A DNA stretch of 64,000 nucleotides from Streptomyces thermodiastaticus (GCF_014656135.1 NZ_BNBV01000013.1:80065-144064); one strand, 5' to 3'; positions 28,201 through 37,942 are shown, numbered from the stretch's first letter. Numbers and translations are program-made. The notes: a model not told the origin generated them from the letters alone.

Positions 28201-30218
28201 ACCCCACCCGCCGCACCGTCCTGCGCGCCGGCACCGCGGCCGCACTGCTGCCCGCCCTGACCACCCGCCCGGCCACGGCCGCCCCGGAAGCGACGGCCGC
28301 CCTCCAGCCGTACGCCTCCTACTGGTTCCCCGACTCCCTGCCCGACGGCGAACCCGCCCCCGGCGTCACCTGGCGGTCGCTGGCGTCCTGGAGCCCGGAC
28401 ACCGACCCCGACCTCGCCTTCAACGCCGCCACGGTCCCTCTCGCCCGCCGCTTCACCCCCACCCCGGCCAACCCCACCGCCCGCGCCGGACAGGCCCGCA
28501 TCCAGGCTCTGGTCTCCTTCGCACCCACCTCCGGCAACCCCTCCCAGGGCGCACCCACCGCCGACTTCTACGCCCTCACCCACTGGGCCTACCTCGACGA
28601 GCTGGTGTTCTGGGGCGGCTCCTCCGGCGAGGGACTGATCCTCGCCCCGAACGCACCCGTCGTGGACGCCGCCCACCGGCACGGCGTCCCCGTCCTCGGC
28701 ACCGTCTTCCTGCCGCCCGCCGCCTACGGCGGACAGCTGCAGTGGACCCGGGACCTGGTGCGGCAGGACGCCTCCGGGCACCACCCGCTCGCCGCGCAAC
28801 TGGTCGCCGTGGCCACCGCGTACGGCTTCGACGGCTGGTTCGTCAACGCCGAGACCGGCGGCGGCGACAGTGTCCTCGGCGCCGCCATGCTGAGCTTCGT
28901 GCGCGAGCTGCGCCGGCTCGCCGCCGCCCGCGGACAGCGGGTGACCTGGTACGACGCGATGACCGTGAGCGGATCGGTGGGCTGGCAGGGCGCCCTGGAC
29001 GAGCAGAACCAGGCGCTCTTCGAGGCCGCCGACGACATGTTCGTCGACTTCCGCTGGACCGCGGACAAGCTTGCCTCCTCCGGGGACCTGGCCGAACGCC
29101 TGGGCCGCAGCCGCTACGAGCTGTGGGCGGGCGTCGACGTGGAGTCCGGCGGCTGGAACACCCCCGTGGACTGGGACGCGATCGTGCCCGCCGACCGCCC
29201 GCACACCACCTCGATCGGCCTGTACCGCCCCGAGTGGACCCGCGGCCATCTGCCCGACGACCACACCCCGGAGGAGTTCCACGCCGCCGACGACCGGTTC
29301 TGGACCGGCCGCTCGCTCGACCCCGCCCGCCCGGACGAGAGCGACGGCTGGCGGGCGCCCGCGGTGTCGGTGGCGGACCGGTCCACGGTCACCGCACTGC
29401 CGTTCGCGACCGTGTTCAACACCGGGCACGGCCTGCGCTGGTACGAGAACGGCGAGGTCACCTCCGACAGCCCGTGGCACCACCTCGGCCTGCAGGACCG
29501 GCTGCCCTCCCGCCGCTGGACGGTACGCACCGACGGCCCGCGGCCCGTGGTCGGTTTCGACTTCGCCGACGCCTGGCACGGCGGCAGCAGCCTCCTCGTG
29601 GACGGTGCCCTCGACCGGCCGGCCGAGGTGGACCTGTACGCGACCCGGCTGCCCGCCGGCCCGGACACCGTGGTCGAACTGACCCACCGCACCGACGCCG
29701 GCGACGTCCGCGTCGAGCTGGCCGTGGCCACCGCCGAGCCCGAGACGGCCGGAGCGGCACCGCCGTACAGGTATCTGCCCGTACCCGCAGCCACCGGCGA
29801 GGGCTGGCACACCGTCGCCGTCCGGCTCGCGGACCTGGCGGGAGCGACCGTGCACGCCCTCGGGATCCGGCTCACCGCCACAGGTGACGGCACCCCGGTG
29901 CGCTGGCGGCTCGGGGGCCTCGCCGTCCACGACCGCCCCGCCCGCCCGGCGGCCCCCACCGGGCTGCGGGTCACCGCCGCCGACGGCGGTGATCTGCGGC
30001 TCGCCTGGAACCGGGCACCGGGCGCCGTACGCCACTACACCCTGCACCGGGTGCTGCCCGACGGCACCCGCCGCTTCCTCGGCGGCACCTGCCAGCGCGC
30101 GTACTTCGTCACCGGCCTGACACCCGCACCGGGCGAGCGGGGCGTACGGTTCGAAGTCCGCGCGGTGGGGGAGTTGTACACCTCGTCGGCTCCCGCGACC
30201 GTCACCCACCCCTGGTGA
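28197..30218 (+). CDS. Exported GH85 endo-beta-N-acetylglucosaminidase
   Basis: The 673-residue protein begins with a twin-arginine signal (NPTRRTVLRAG, hydrophobic core, then TAA). The catalytic domain has GH85 hallmarks: YWFPDSL, VSFAP, HRHGVPVLGTVFLPP and the catalytic Asn217-x-Glu219 in FVNAET. In this family the Asn positions the oxazoline intermediate and the Glu is the acid/base. A beta-sandwich follows (about residues 410-570), then a fibronectin-III-like domain near the C-terminus. It should cut between the two core GlcNAc residues of high-mannose N-glycans outside the cell. GTG 28197 overlaps the GH5 stop. This is the step that feeds the importer. Confidence 0.9.
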   Translation: MNPTRRTVLRAGTAAALLPALTTRPATAAPEATAALQPYASYWFPDSLPDGEPAPGVTWRSLASWSPDTDPDLAFNAATVPLARRFTPTPANPTARAGQARIQALVSFAPTSGNPSQGAPTADFYALTHWAYLDELVFWGGSSGEGLILAPNAPVVDAAHRHGVPVLGTVFLPPAAYGGQLQWTRDLVRQDASGHHPLAAQLVAVATAYGFDGWFVNAETGGGDSVLGAAMLSFVRELRRLAAARGQRVTWYDAMTVSGSVGWQGALDEQNQALFEAADDMFVDFRWTADKLASSGDLAERLGRSRYELWAGVDVESGGWNTPVDWDAIVPADRPHTTSIGLYRPEWTRGHLPDDHTPEEFHAADDRFWTGRSLDPARPDESDGWRAPAVSVADRSTVTALPFATVFNTGHGLRWYENGEVTSDSPWHHLGLQDRLPSRRWTVRTDGPRPVVGFDFADAWHGGSSLLVDGALDRPAEVDLYATRLPAGPDTVVELTHRTDAGDVRVELAVATAEPETAGAAPPYRYLPVPAATGEGWHTVAVRLADLAGATVHALGIRLTATGDGTPVRWRLGGLAVHDRPARPAAPTGLRVTAADGGDLRLAWNRAPGAVRHYTLHRVLPDGTRRFLGGTCQRAYFVTGLTPAPGERGVRFEVRAVGELYTSSAPATVTHPW

Positions 30219-30278
30219 CCGACCACCGACATGAACCACCGATCCACCCGCTGACGCAACATCTTCGGAGCACCCCGT

Positions 30279-33200
30279 ATGCATGACGACCGCCGCCTGG
30301 TCGAAGCCCGCCTCAAGCGCGTCCTCGACGAGCGCATCCGTCCCGCCGTCCACCCCGAATCCGTGCCCCTCCAGGTCGCGGTGTGGCACGCGCCCGGCGA
30401 GCCCGTGCCGGTGGCCGAAGGGCTGGCCGCCGAACCGGAACCGATCGAGGTGGGCGCCCGCTGGGGTGCCCCCTGGGGCACCAGCTGGTTCCGGGTGACC
30501 GGCACCGTGCCGAAGGAGTGGGCCGGCAAGACCGTGGAGGCCCTGCTCGACCTCGGTTTCGACGAGAACATGCCCGGCTTCCAGTGCGAGGGCCTCGTCT
30601 ACCGCCCCGACGGCACACCCGTCAAGGGCCTCAACCCGCGCAACCAGTGGGTGCGGATCGGGTCGCCCGTCGCCGGCGGGGAGGAGGTGCGCCTGCACAT
30701 CGAGGCCGCCTCCAACCCCGTCATCCTCGACTACCACCCCTTCCTGCCCACCCGGCTCGGCGACAAGGAGACCGCCGGCAGCGAGCCGCAGTACACGCTC
30801 ACCCGCATGGACCTCGCCGTGTTCGACGAGACCGTGTGGCAGCTGGTGATGGACCTGGAGGTGCTGGGCGAGCTGATGGCCGAGCTGCCGGCCGACTCGC
30901 CGCGCCGCCACGAGATCCTGCGCGCGGTGGACCGGGCCCTGGACGCCGTGGACCTGCAGGACGTGAACGGCACCGCCGCGCGGGCCCGTTCCCGCCTCGC
31001 CGGAGTGCTGGCCGCACCCGCCGAGCCCTCCGCCCACCGCATCAGCGCCGTCGGACACGCGCACATCGACTCCGCCTGGCTGTGGCCGCTGCGGGAGACG
31101 GTGCGCAAGGTGGCCAGGACCGCCTCGAACATGACCGCGCTGCTGGAGGACGAACCGGAGTTCGTCTTCGCCATGTCGCAGGCGCAGCAGTGGGCGTGGA
31201 TCAAGGAGCACCGGCCCGAGGTGTGGGCGAAGGTGAAGAAGGCCGTCGCGGACGGACGCTTCGTCCCGGCCGGCGGGATGTGGGTGGAGTCCGACACCAA
31301 CATGCCCGGCTCGGAGGCGATGGCCCGGCAGTTCGTGCACGGCAAACGCTTCTTCCTCGACGAGTTCGGCATCGAGAACGGCGAGGCCTGGCTGCCGGAC
31401 ACGTTCGGTTTCGCCGCCGGACTGCCGCAGATCATCAAGGCGGCCGGCTCCAAGCGGCTGCTGACCCAGAAGATCTCCTGGTCGCAGACCAACACCTTCC
31501 CCCACCACACCTTCCTGTGGGAGGGCATCGACGGCACCCGGATCTTCACGCACTTCCCGCCCGTCGACACCTACAACTGCTCCATGAAGGGCAGCGAGAT
31601 CGCCCACGCGGTCCGCAACTTCAAGGACAAGGGCGTCGCCCGGCACTCCCTGGCACCCACCGGCTGGGGCGACGGAGGCGGCGGCACCACCCGGGAGATG
31701 GTCGCCAAGGCCGCGCGGCTGCGCGACCTGGAGGGCTCGGCACGGGTGGAGTGGGAGACCCCGGCCGCGTTCTTCGACAAGGCCGAGGCCGAGTACCCCG
31801 AGCCGCCGGTCTGGGTGGGCGAGCTGTACCTGGAGCTGCACCGCGCCACCCTGACCAGCCAGGCGCAGACCAAGCAGGGCAACCGGCGCAGCGAACACCT
31901 GCTGCGCGAGGCCGAGCTGTGGGCGGCCACGGCCGCCGTGCGGACCGGCTTCCCCTACCCGTACCAGGAGCTGGACCGGATCTGGAAGACGGTGCTGCTG
32001 CACCAGTTCCACGACATCCTGCCCGGCTCCTCCATCGCCTGGGTGCACCGTGAGGCCAGGGCGACCTACCGGCGCATCGCCGAGGAGCTGAACGGCATCA
32101 TCGAGGCGGCCCAGCGGGCGCTCGCCGGTGAGGGCACCACACCGCTGGTGTTCAACGCGGCCCCGCACCGCCGCAAGGGTGTGCCGGCCGGCGGCGCGGC
32201 CACCCCGCGCACCGAGGGCACCACGACGCTGACCGCGCGCGAGGGCGGCGGGCACGTCCTCGACAACGGCCTGCTGCGCGTCGAGATCGACGACCGCGGC
32301 CTGGTGGTCTCCGCCTGCGACCTGGAGGCCGACCGCGAGACCATCGCCCCCGGCCGGGCCGCCAACCTCCTCCAACTGCACCAGGACTTCCCCAACCAGT
32401 GGGACGCCTGGGACGTCGACGAGTTCTACCGCCACACGGTCACCGACCTCACCGACGCCGAGTCCGTCACCCCCGGCGAGGACGGCGCCTCGGTGCGGGT
32501 CGTCCGGTCCTTCGGCGCCTCCCGGGTCACCCAGGTGCTGACACTGCCGGCGGGCGAGCGGCGGCTGGTGCTGGACACCGAGGTCGACTGGCACGAGACG
32601 GAGAAGTTCCTCAAGCTGGCCTTCCCGCTGGACGTGCACGCCGAACGGTACGCCTCCGAGACCCAGTTCGGGCACGTGTTCCGGCCCACCCACACCAACA
32701 CCTCCTGGGAAGCGGCCAAGTTCGAGGCGTGCAACCACCGCTTCGTGCACCTGGAGGAGCCCGGCTGGGGCGTGGCCGTGGTCAACGACTCCACCTACGG
32801 CCACGACGTGACACGGACCGTCCGCACCGACGGCGACCGCGGCACCACCACGACCGTGCGGGTGTCGCTGCTGCGCGCCCCGCGCTTCCCCGACCCGGAG
32901 ACCGACCAGGGCGTCCACCGCTTCCGGCACGCCCTGGTGCCGGGCGCTGGCATCGGCGACGCGGTGCGCGAGGGCTGGCGGATCAACCTGCCCGAGCGGC
33001 ACACCACCGGCGCGGGCGAGGTCGCGCCGCTCGTCGCCGTCGACCACGACGCCGTCGTCGTCACGGCCGTCAAACTCGCCGACGACGGCAGCGGCGACGT
33101 GGTGGTCCGCTTCCACGAGGCCCACGGCGGGCGGGTCCGCGCGACGCTCACCGCCGGTTTCGACGTCGCCGACGTCACGGTGACCGATCTGCTGGAGCGT

Positions 33201-33299
33201 CCGCTCGCCGACGCGCAGGCACCGCACCGTGACGGCAACCGGATCACCGTGAGGCTGCGGCCGTTCGAGCTGACCACCCTGCGGCTGCGGCGCGCCTGA
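30279..33299 (+). CDS. Cytoplasmic GH38 alpha-mannosidase
   Basis: The 1006-residue protein has no signal peptide. The GH38 domain shows zinc ligands in VGHAHIDSAWLWPLRET, the nucleophile candidate Asp in WLPDTFGFAAGLPQI, and further conserved HQFHDILPGSSIAWVH. The C-terminal beta domains are complete and of the usual length. It should remove alpha-linked mannose from imported N-glycan fragments, giving mannose and Man-beta-1,4-GlcNAc for the GH5 enzyme. It starts 60 bp after the GH85 gene and is last in the operon. Confidence 0.93.
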   Translation: MHDDRRLVEARLKRVLDERIRPAVHPESVPLQVAVWHAPGEPVPVAEGLAAEPEPIEVGARWGAPWGTSWFRVTGTVPKEWAGKTVEALLDLGFDENMPGFQCEGLVYRPDGTPVKGLNPRNQWVRIGSPVAGGEEVRLHIEAASNPVILDYHPFLPTRLGDKETAGSEPQYTLTRMDLAVFDETVWQLVMDLEVLGELMAELPADSPRRHEILRAVDRALDAVDLQDVNGTAARARSRLAGVLAAPAEPSAHRISAVGHAHIDSAWLWPLRETVRKVARTASNMTALLEDEPEFVFAMSQAQQWAWIKEHRPEVWAKVKKAVADGRFVPAGGMWVESDTNMPGSEAMARQFVHGKRFFLDEFGIENGEAWLPDTFGFAAGLPQIIKAAGSKRLLTQKISWSQTNTFPHHTFLWEGIDGTRIFTHFPPVDTYNCSMKGSEIAHAVRNFKDKGVARHSLAPTGWGDGGGGTTREMVAKAARLRDLEGSARVEWETPAAFFDKAEAEYPEPPVWVGELYLELHRATLTSQAQTKQGNRRSEHLLREAELWAATAAVRTGFPYPYQELDRIWKTVLLHQFHDILPGSSIAWVHREARATYRRIAEELNGIIEAAQRALAGEGTTPLVFNAAPHRRKGVPAGGAATPRTEGTTTLTAREGGGHVLDNGLLRVEIDDRGLVVSACDLEADRETIAPGRAANLLQLHQDFPNQWDAWDVDEFYRHTVTDLTDAESVTPGEDGASVRVVRSFGASRVTQVLTLPAGERRLVLDTEVDWHETEKFLKLAFPLDVHAERYASETQFGHVFRPTHTNTSWEAAKFEACNHRFVHLEEPGWGVAVVNDSTYGHDVTRTVRTDGDRGTTTTVRVSLLRAPRFPDPETDQGVHRFRHALVPGAGIGDAVREGWRINLPERHTTGAGEVAPLVAVDHDAVVVTAVKLADDGSGDVVVRFHEAHGGRVRATLTAGFDVADVTVTDLLERPLADAQAPHRDGNRITVRLRPFELTTLRLRRA

Positions 33300-33612
33300 C
33301 GGGCGCCCCGCGGCACGGGTGCGGCCGTCCGGCGCCCGGCACACCGGCGCGGCGCAGTCCGCCGAGCGGCTGCGCCGCACCGGTGCGCCCGGCCGGTCGC
33401 GGCGGCGCCGGCATCGGCAAGCGGGATCGCGCGGCGCGCAGTGTCCGTACCGCGAGCCGCACACCGGCGGCGGCCAGGAACACCACGAACGCCAGGGCGC
33501 CCAGGACGATACGGCCGGCAGCGGCACGACGTACCCGCTGGGCCGTACGGCGGCGTACCCCCGCTGGGCCGTACGGCGGCGTACCCCGCTGGGCCGTGTG
33601 GGGGGACCGCAC
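33244..33612 (-). CDS. Possible small single-pass membrane protein over a repeat
   Basis: A 122-codon frame from GTG 33612 encodes a Tyr/Gly/Arg repeat segment (TPPYGPAG, VRRRTAQR), one clear membrane helix (IVLGALAFVVFLAAAGVRLAV) and an Arg/Pro-rich tail. The final 56 bp overlap the 3' end of the GH38 gene, convergent. The N-terminal part comes from a tandem DNA repeat, so the start is doubtful. The membrane helix with following Arg is the best argument for a real gene. Confidence 0.35.
   Translation of the reverse strand: MRSPHTAQRGTPPYGPAGVRRRTAQRVRRAAAGRIVLGALAFVVFLAAAGVRLAVRTLRAARSRLPMPAPPRPAGRTGAAQPLGGLRRAGVPGAGRPHPCRGAPVRRAAAAGWSARTAAASR
33531..33600. repeat. Tandem repeat, about 25 bp x 3
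   Basis: Three copies of a GTACCCGCTGGGCCGTACGG-type unit begin at 33531, 33555 and 33581 (periods 24 and 26). The third diverges after GGGCCGT. It lies between the GH38 and SH3-protein genes, within the candidate membrane-protein frame. Confidence 0.8.
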
Positions 33613-33744
33613 AGGTTCACCGGCGTGTCCGCTGTCCGGATGACTCGCGGCCCGGCGGGGATTGCCTACCTTTCAACGTGTTCATGACCGCGCCGTTCGT
33701 CGCCGGGCGGCGGCGGACGGCCCGCAGACCACAGGGGGAACCAC

Positions 33745-34125
33745 ATGAGACGTACGCGCTGGACGTCCGCGTCCGTCGTCGCCGCGAGCGCCGCCACGCT
33801 GTTCGCCACCGGGATGGCGATGGCGCCGACCGCCTCCGCGGACGCCTTCCGCTGCGGATCCTTCGGCAGCGACCCGCAGGCCTGGTGCGCCTATGTGCAG
33901 AAGGCACCCAGCGGGCTGAGGGTGCACACCAAGCCCAGCACCAGCTCCACCACCCTCTACGTCCTGCCCAACGGGACGAAGGTGGAGGTGGACTGCTGGA
34001 CGACCGGCACCTCCGTCAATGGCTACGCCATCTGGGCCGGCCTCTACACGGCGTCGGGCCCCCGCTACGTCAGCGACTACTACCTGAGCACCGGACGCAT
34101 CCAGAACTACGTGCCGCGCTGCTGA
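33745..34125 (+). CDS. Small secreted SH3-like domain protein
   Basis: The 126-residue protein has a signal peptide (SASVVAASAATLFATGMAMAPTASA). A roughly 95-residue domain follows that looks like a bacterial SH3 fold (GLRVHTKPSTSSTTLYVLPNGTKVEVDCWTTG). Four Cys in the mature part could form two disulfides. Such domains bind cell-wall peptides. The ATG has AGGGGG upstream. It is a single gene, ended by a 38-bp perfect palindrome. Confidence 0.85.
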   Translation: MRRTRWTSASVVAASAATLFATGMAMAPTASADAFRCGSFGSDPQAWCAYVQKAPSGLRVHTKPSTSSTTLYVLPNGTKVEVDCWTTGTSVNGYAIWAGLYTASGPRYVSDYYLSTGRIQNYVPRC

Positions 34126-34145
34126 CCCGCGCCGGCCGGCGCCGA

Positions 34146-34183
34146 TCCGTGTCCCGGCCGTCCCGGGACGGCCGGGACACGGA
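34146..34183. terminator. 38-bp perfect palindrome between convergent genes
   Basis: CCGTGTCCCGGCCGTCCC followed immediately by its complement, plus a flanking T/A pair, gives a long G+C stem between the SH3-protein gene and the convergent lipase-maturation-factor gene. It probably terminates both. Confidence 0.7.
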
Positions 34184-34254
34184 GGCGACCGCGACACGGA
34201 AGGCGCCGGGGCCCGGCCTCCCGCAGCGGTTGACCGGGCCCGGCACCGGCCTGG

Positions 34255-35676
34255 TCAGCCGCTGCGGGCCGGCTCCTCCAGCCGGGTCGGCGGCAGAAAG
34301 TCCCGCACATGAATGCGATGCCAGCAGGCGCCCGTCTCCCGCAGCTCCCGCCAGGTGGTGTAGCGGTAGCGGAACAGACGGGCGCGCACCCAGCGCGGTG
34401 GCCGCTCCGGCGGGAACGGGGAGCGGCGCAGCAGCCGCAGCGTGGCACGGTCGCCCTCCAGCAGGCGTTCGATCAGGGCGCCGAACCAGGCACCCGCGTA
34501 CGCCGGGGACAGGCCGACGAACCACATCAGCCAGTCCAGCCGCAGATGGTAGGGCGCGAACTGGCGCGGCCAGCGCCGGGGATCACCCGGCTTGCCGCGG
34601 AACTCGTACGCCCGCCAGTCGGCGTCCTCGCGCGGGCTGTCGTCCCGGGTGCCCTCGATGACCACCTCGTAGCGCACCCGGCTGACGCTGCCGAACGCGC
34701 CGTAGGTGTTCACCAGGTGCAGCGGGTCGAAGGAGCGGTTCATCACCTGGCGGCGGGAGACCAGGTTCGCGACCGGCCGGTAGCTGAGGACCACCAGCAG
34801 CAGCGCGACCGCCGACACGACCACCACGTACCACAGCGGCGCCGGCGCCGCGGGCGACGCGGGCCCGGGGAAGCGCACGGCCGGCAGTGCGAGCACGATG
34901 GTGATCCAGTTCAGCCAGGCGAAGTTCCCCGACAGCACCAGCCACAGCTGGGTGAGGATCATCAGCGAGGCCGCGGCCGCGGCGACGGGCTGCGGCGTGA
35001 ACAGCAGGAACGGCACGACGAGCTGCGTGACGTGGTTGGCGGCCACCTCGGCCTTGTGCAGCGGGCCCGGCAGATGGTGGAAGAACCAGCTCAGCGGCCC
35101 CGGCATCGGCTGAGTCTCGTGGTGGTAGTGCAGGCAGGTCAGCTTGCGCCAGCACGCGTCCCCGCGGATCTTGATCAGGCCCGCGCCGAACTCCACCCGG
35201 AACAGAATCCAGCGCAGCAGGAACAGCACCAGCACCGGCGGCGCCACCTCGTCGTTGCCGAGGAACACGGCGAGAAACCCGGTCTCCAGCAGCAGCGACT
35301 CCCATCCGAAGCCGTACCAGGTCTGCCCGACGTTGACGATCGACAGATACAGCGCCCAGGGCACCAGCCACAGCAGCAGGGCGCCCCACAGCGGCAGCAG
35401 GTCGTGCAGCCCGGCGAGCAGCGCCGCCGACACCGCGCACCCGCCCCAGGCGACCGCCGCGAAGAAACGGTCCGAGTAGTACAGGTGGAACAGGCTCGGC
35501 GCCGCCCGGAACGGCACCCGCTTCACGAATCGGGGGACCGGCAGCATCCCCCGCTCTCCCAGCAGCGCCCGGAACTGCAGGGCCGCCGTCAGGAACGCCA
35601 CCAGATACAGTGCGGCCAGCCCCCGCTGGAAGACCAGCCGGCTCATCGCGTAGTCGGGCACGGTGAACCAGTCCAC
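34255..35676 (-). CDS. Lipase-maturation-factor (LMF1) family membrane protein
   Basis: The 473-residue polytopic protein has about eight membrane helices. Family landmarks include LYYSDRFF, the IVNVGQTWYGFGWESLLLETGFLAVFLG region, RVEFGAGLIKIRGDACW, and the C-terminal FAPYHLRLDWLMWFVGLSP. In animals LMF1 helps lipases fold. The bacterial role is unknown. GTG 35676 (VDWFTVPDYAM) fits the family's usual short beginning. It is divergent from the SpoIIE-type phosphatase gene, 61 bp away, so the promoters overlap. Confidence 0.88.
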   Translation of the reverse strand: MDWFTVPDYAMSRLVFQRGLAALYLVAFLTAALQFRALLGERGMLPVPRFVKRVPFRAAPSLFHLYYSDRFFAAVAWGGCAVSAALLAGLHDLLPLWGALLLWLVPWALYLSIVNVGQTWYGFGWESLLLETGFLAVFLGNDEVAPPVLVLFLLRWILFRVEFGAGLIKIRGDACWRKLTCLHYHHETQPMPGPLSWFFHHLPGPLHKAEVAANHVTQLVVPFLLFTPQPVAAAAASLMILTQLWLVLSGNFAWLNWITIVLALPAVRFPGPASPAAPAPLWYVVVVSAVALLLVVLSYRPVANLVSRRQVMNRSFDPLHLVNTYGAFGSVSRVRYEVVIEGTRDDSPREDADWRAYEFRGKPGDPRRWPRQFAPYHLRLDWLMWFVGLSPAYAGAWFGALIERLLEGDRATLRLLRRSPFPPERPPRWVRARLFRYRYTTWRELRETGACWHRIHVRDFLPPTRLEEPARSG

Positions 35677-35737
35677 GACCCTTCGGCTACCCGGCTCCCC
35701 ACTCGAAGAATCGGGCAAAGCCTGGCAAGGTAGCCCC

Positions 35738-37837
35738 ATGGCCGAACAGGGGGCGGCGCGCGCTCCGGCACTCCCGGAGGGCCGGGTCCACCCCGATACG
35801 ATCCTCGCGCTCAACGGCATGGGCAGCTTCGACTGGGACCTGGACACCGGTCTGCTCACCATGGACGCCCAGGCACACCGGATCTTCGACCTCACCCCCC
35901 AGGAGTACGACGGCCGCCCCGAGAGCCTGGCCGCCCGCGTCCCCGGCAGCGAGAGCACCCGCCTGGACTCCCTGGTGACCCAGGCCATGAAGGACAACAG
36001 CGAACGCTACGGCACCTACCTGCGCATACGCCGCCGTGACGGCTCCCTGACCTGGATCCATACCCAGGGACACATATCCCGCGACACCAGCGGGCGCCCC
36101 CGCAGGATCATCGGCATCGTCCGCGACGCCACCGACGAACTCGACGACGGCGCGGGCCTGAGCGAAAGAGCCGGCCGTCGCGAGCGCATGAACGTCGTGC
36201 AGTCGACCACCGCCGCCCTCGCCCACGCGCGCACCGTGCAGGACGTCATCGACGTCGTCCGCGACACCCACGGCCTGACCCGCTTCGGCTCCACCAGCCT
36301 GGTCCTCGGGCTGGTGGAGGCCGGCCGCATCCGGCTGGTCGCCGAGGGCCCCAAGGGAGCGTCCGTGCCCGGCACCCGCGTCACCCGTATCGACGAGCCG
36401 TACCCGATGAGCGAGGCGGTGCGCACCCTCAGCCCGTGCTTCATCGAGTCCCCGGAGGAGTTCGCCGAACGCTATCCCGTGCTGTGGCCGCGCCTCACGG
36501 ACCTGAACATCACCTCGGCCGCCTATCTGCCGCTGATCGCCCAGGCCCGCCCGATCGGCGGGATGGGCCTGCTCTACAGCGACCGACGCGGCTTCACCCC
36601 CGAGGAACGCGACATCCTGATCGCCCTCGGCAGCAGCATCGCGCAGAGCCTGCAGCGGGCCGTGCTCTACGAGCAGGACAAGGATCTCGCGCGGAGCCTG
36701 CAGCAGGCCATGCTGCCGCGCACCATCCCCGGCGTGCCCGGCGCCGACGTCGCCGTGCGCTACCGCTCCGGGTACGACGGCGGCACATCCGGTCGGGACG
36801 TCGGCGGCGACTGGTACGACCTGATTCCGCTGCCCGGCGGCGGACTCCACGGGGGCGCCCGGGTCGGCGCCGTCATCGGGGACGTCCAGGGCCACGACAC
36901 GCACGCCGCCACCGTCATGGGCCAGCTGCGCATCGTGCTGCGCGCCTACGCCGCCGAGGGCCACACCCCGGCCACCGTGATGGCCCGCGCCTCCGTCTTC
37001 CTGCACGAACTGGACACCGACCGCTTCGCGACCTGTCTGTACGCCGAGGCCGACCTGTCCACCGGCGTCGTCCAGGTGGTCCGCGCCGGGCACATCGACC
37101 CGCTGGTGCGCGACGACGGCGGCTGCCGCCGTGTCTCCGTCGACGGCGGCCTGCCGCTCGGGCTGTCCGCCGAGTTCGGCGGCCTGGACTACCCGGTGTG
37201 CACCATGGAGCTGGACCCCGGGGAGACGCTGATCCTGTGCACCGACGGCCTGGTCGAACAGCCCGGCGCCGATCTCGACGACGGTGTGCGCTCGGTGTGC
37301 GCGTCCGTCGCCTCCGGCCCCGACGACGTCGAGGCGCTCGCCGACGAGCTGATCGGCATGTCCGAGCTGCGCGGCGGTGACGACGATGTGGCCCTGCTGA
37401 TCCTGCGCCGCCGCGCCCTGGCCGAGCAGCAGCCCGTGGCATGCGTCCGGCAGCACGTGCCACCGGGCGACCCCGAGGCGCTGGTCCGGGCCCGTCACGC
37501 GATCCGCGCCGCGGCCCGCTCCCTGGGCGCCGGGACACGCTCGGACGAGATCGAACTCGTCGCCGACGAGCTGATCACCAACGCGCTCCAGCACACCGAG
37601 GGCCCCGCCGTCGTCACCCTGCGGCTGCTCAGCGGGCCCGGCCGGCGGCTGCGGGTGGAGGTCGAGGACCCCTCCAGCGCTCTGCCGCGCCGCCACGCGG
37701 ACCGTCCGGCGGGGGAGCAGGGGGTGTCCGGGCGCGGCCTGCTGCTGGTGGATCACCTCGCCGACAGCTGGGGCGTGCAGGCGCGGGGCAGCGGCAAGTG
37801 CCTGTGGGGCGAGTTCGTGGTGCCCGAGCCCGAGTGA
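35738..37837 (+). CDS. PAS-GAF-SpoIIE (PP2C) phosphatase with C-terminal anti-sigma-like kinase domain
   Basis: The 699-residue soluble protein has a PAS domain (GSFDWDLDTGLLTMD, residues about 25-130), a GAF domain (about 150-310) and a PP2C/SpoIIE phosphatase domain (LQQAMLPRTIPG, SGRDVGGDWYDL with metal-binding Asp, VIGDVQGHD, LILCTDGLVE, GDDDVALLIL). A HATPase of the RsbW type follows (ELVADELITNALQHTEG, GRGLLLVDHLADSWG). It can thus both dephosphorylate an anti-anti-sigma factor and phosphorylate one, a partner-switching stress or development regulator typical of Streptomyces. The signal sensed is unknown. A tandem repeat starts at its stop codon. Confidence 0.92.
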   Translation: MAEQGAARAPALPEGRVHPDTILALNGMGSFDWDLDTGLLTMDAQAHRIFDLTPQEYDGRPESLAARVPGSESTRLDSLVTQAMKDNSERYGTYLRIRRRDGSLTWIHTQGHISRDTSGRPRRIIGIVRDATDELDDGAGLSERAGRRERMNVVQSTTAALAHARTVQDVIDVVRDTHGLTRFGSTSLVLGLVEAGRIRLVAEGPKGASVPGTRVTRIDEPYPMSEAVRTLSPCFIESPEEFAERYPVLWPRLTDLNITSAAYLPLIAQARPIGGMGLLYSDRRGFTPEERDILIALGSSIAQSLQRAVLYEQDKDLARSLQQAMLPRTIPGVPGADVAVRYRSGYDGGTSGRDVGGDWYDLIPLPGGGLHGGARVGAVIGDVQGHDTHAATVMGQLRIVLRAYAAEGHTPATVMARASVFLHELDTDRFATCLYAEADLSTGVVQVVRAGHIDPLVRDDGGCRRVSVDGGLPLGLSAEFGGLDYPVCTMELDPGETLILCTDGLVEQPGADLDDGVRSVCASVASGPDDVEALADELIGMSELRGGDDDVALLILRRRALAEQQPVACVRQHVPPGDPEALVRARHAIRAAARSLGAGTRSDEIELVADELITNALQHTEGPAVVTLRLLSGPGRRLRVEVEDPSSALPRRHADRPAGEQGVSGRGLLLVDHLADSWGVQARGSGKCLWGEFVVPEPE

Positions 37838-37942
37838 GCCGCGCGGAGCCCGAGGGAGCCGCGGAGTGCGAGGGAGGCGCGGAGTCCGAGTGAGCCGCCC
37901 GGTGCCGAGTGAGCCGCCCGGTGCCGAGTGAGCCGCCCGCGC
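37828..37942 (+). repeat. Degenerate 17-19-bp tandem repeat seeded at the phosphatase stop codon
   Basis: The gene's last bases, CCCGAGTGAGCC, recur as degenerate units. The three best are 19-bp copies of CCGAGTGAGCCGCCCGGTG at 37886, 37905 and 37924. Several copies repeat the GAG-TGA stop. The array fills the gap to the Fpg gene. Confidence 0.8.

Noticed and set aside
27957..33620. A very long minus-strand open frame (about 1,890 codons) opposite the GH85/GH38 genes.
   Set aside because: It is the complement of well-supported enzymes. Its composition (Val/Gly/Asp/His/Arg without hydrophobic cores or motifs) is typical of an antisense shadow in high-G+C DNA.
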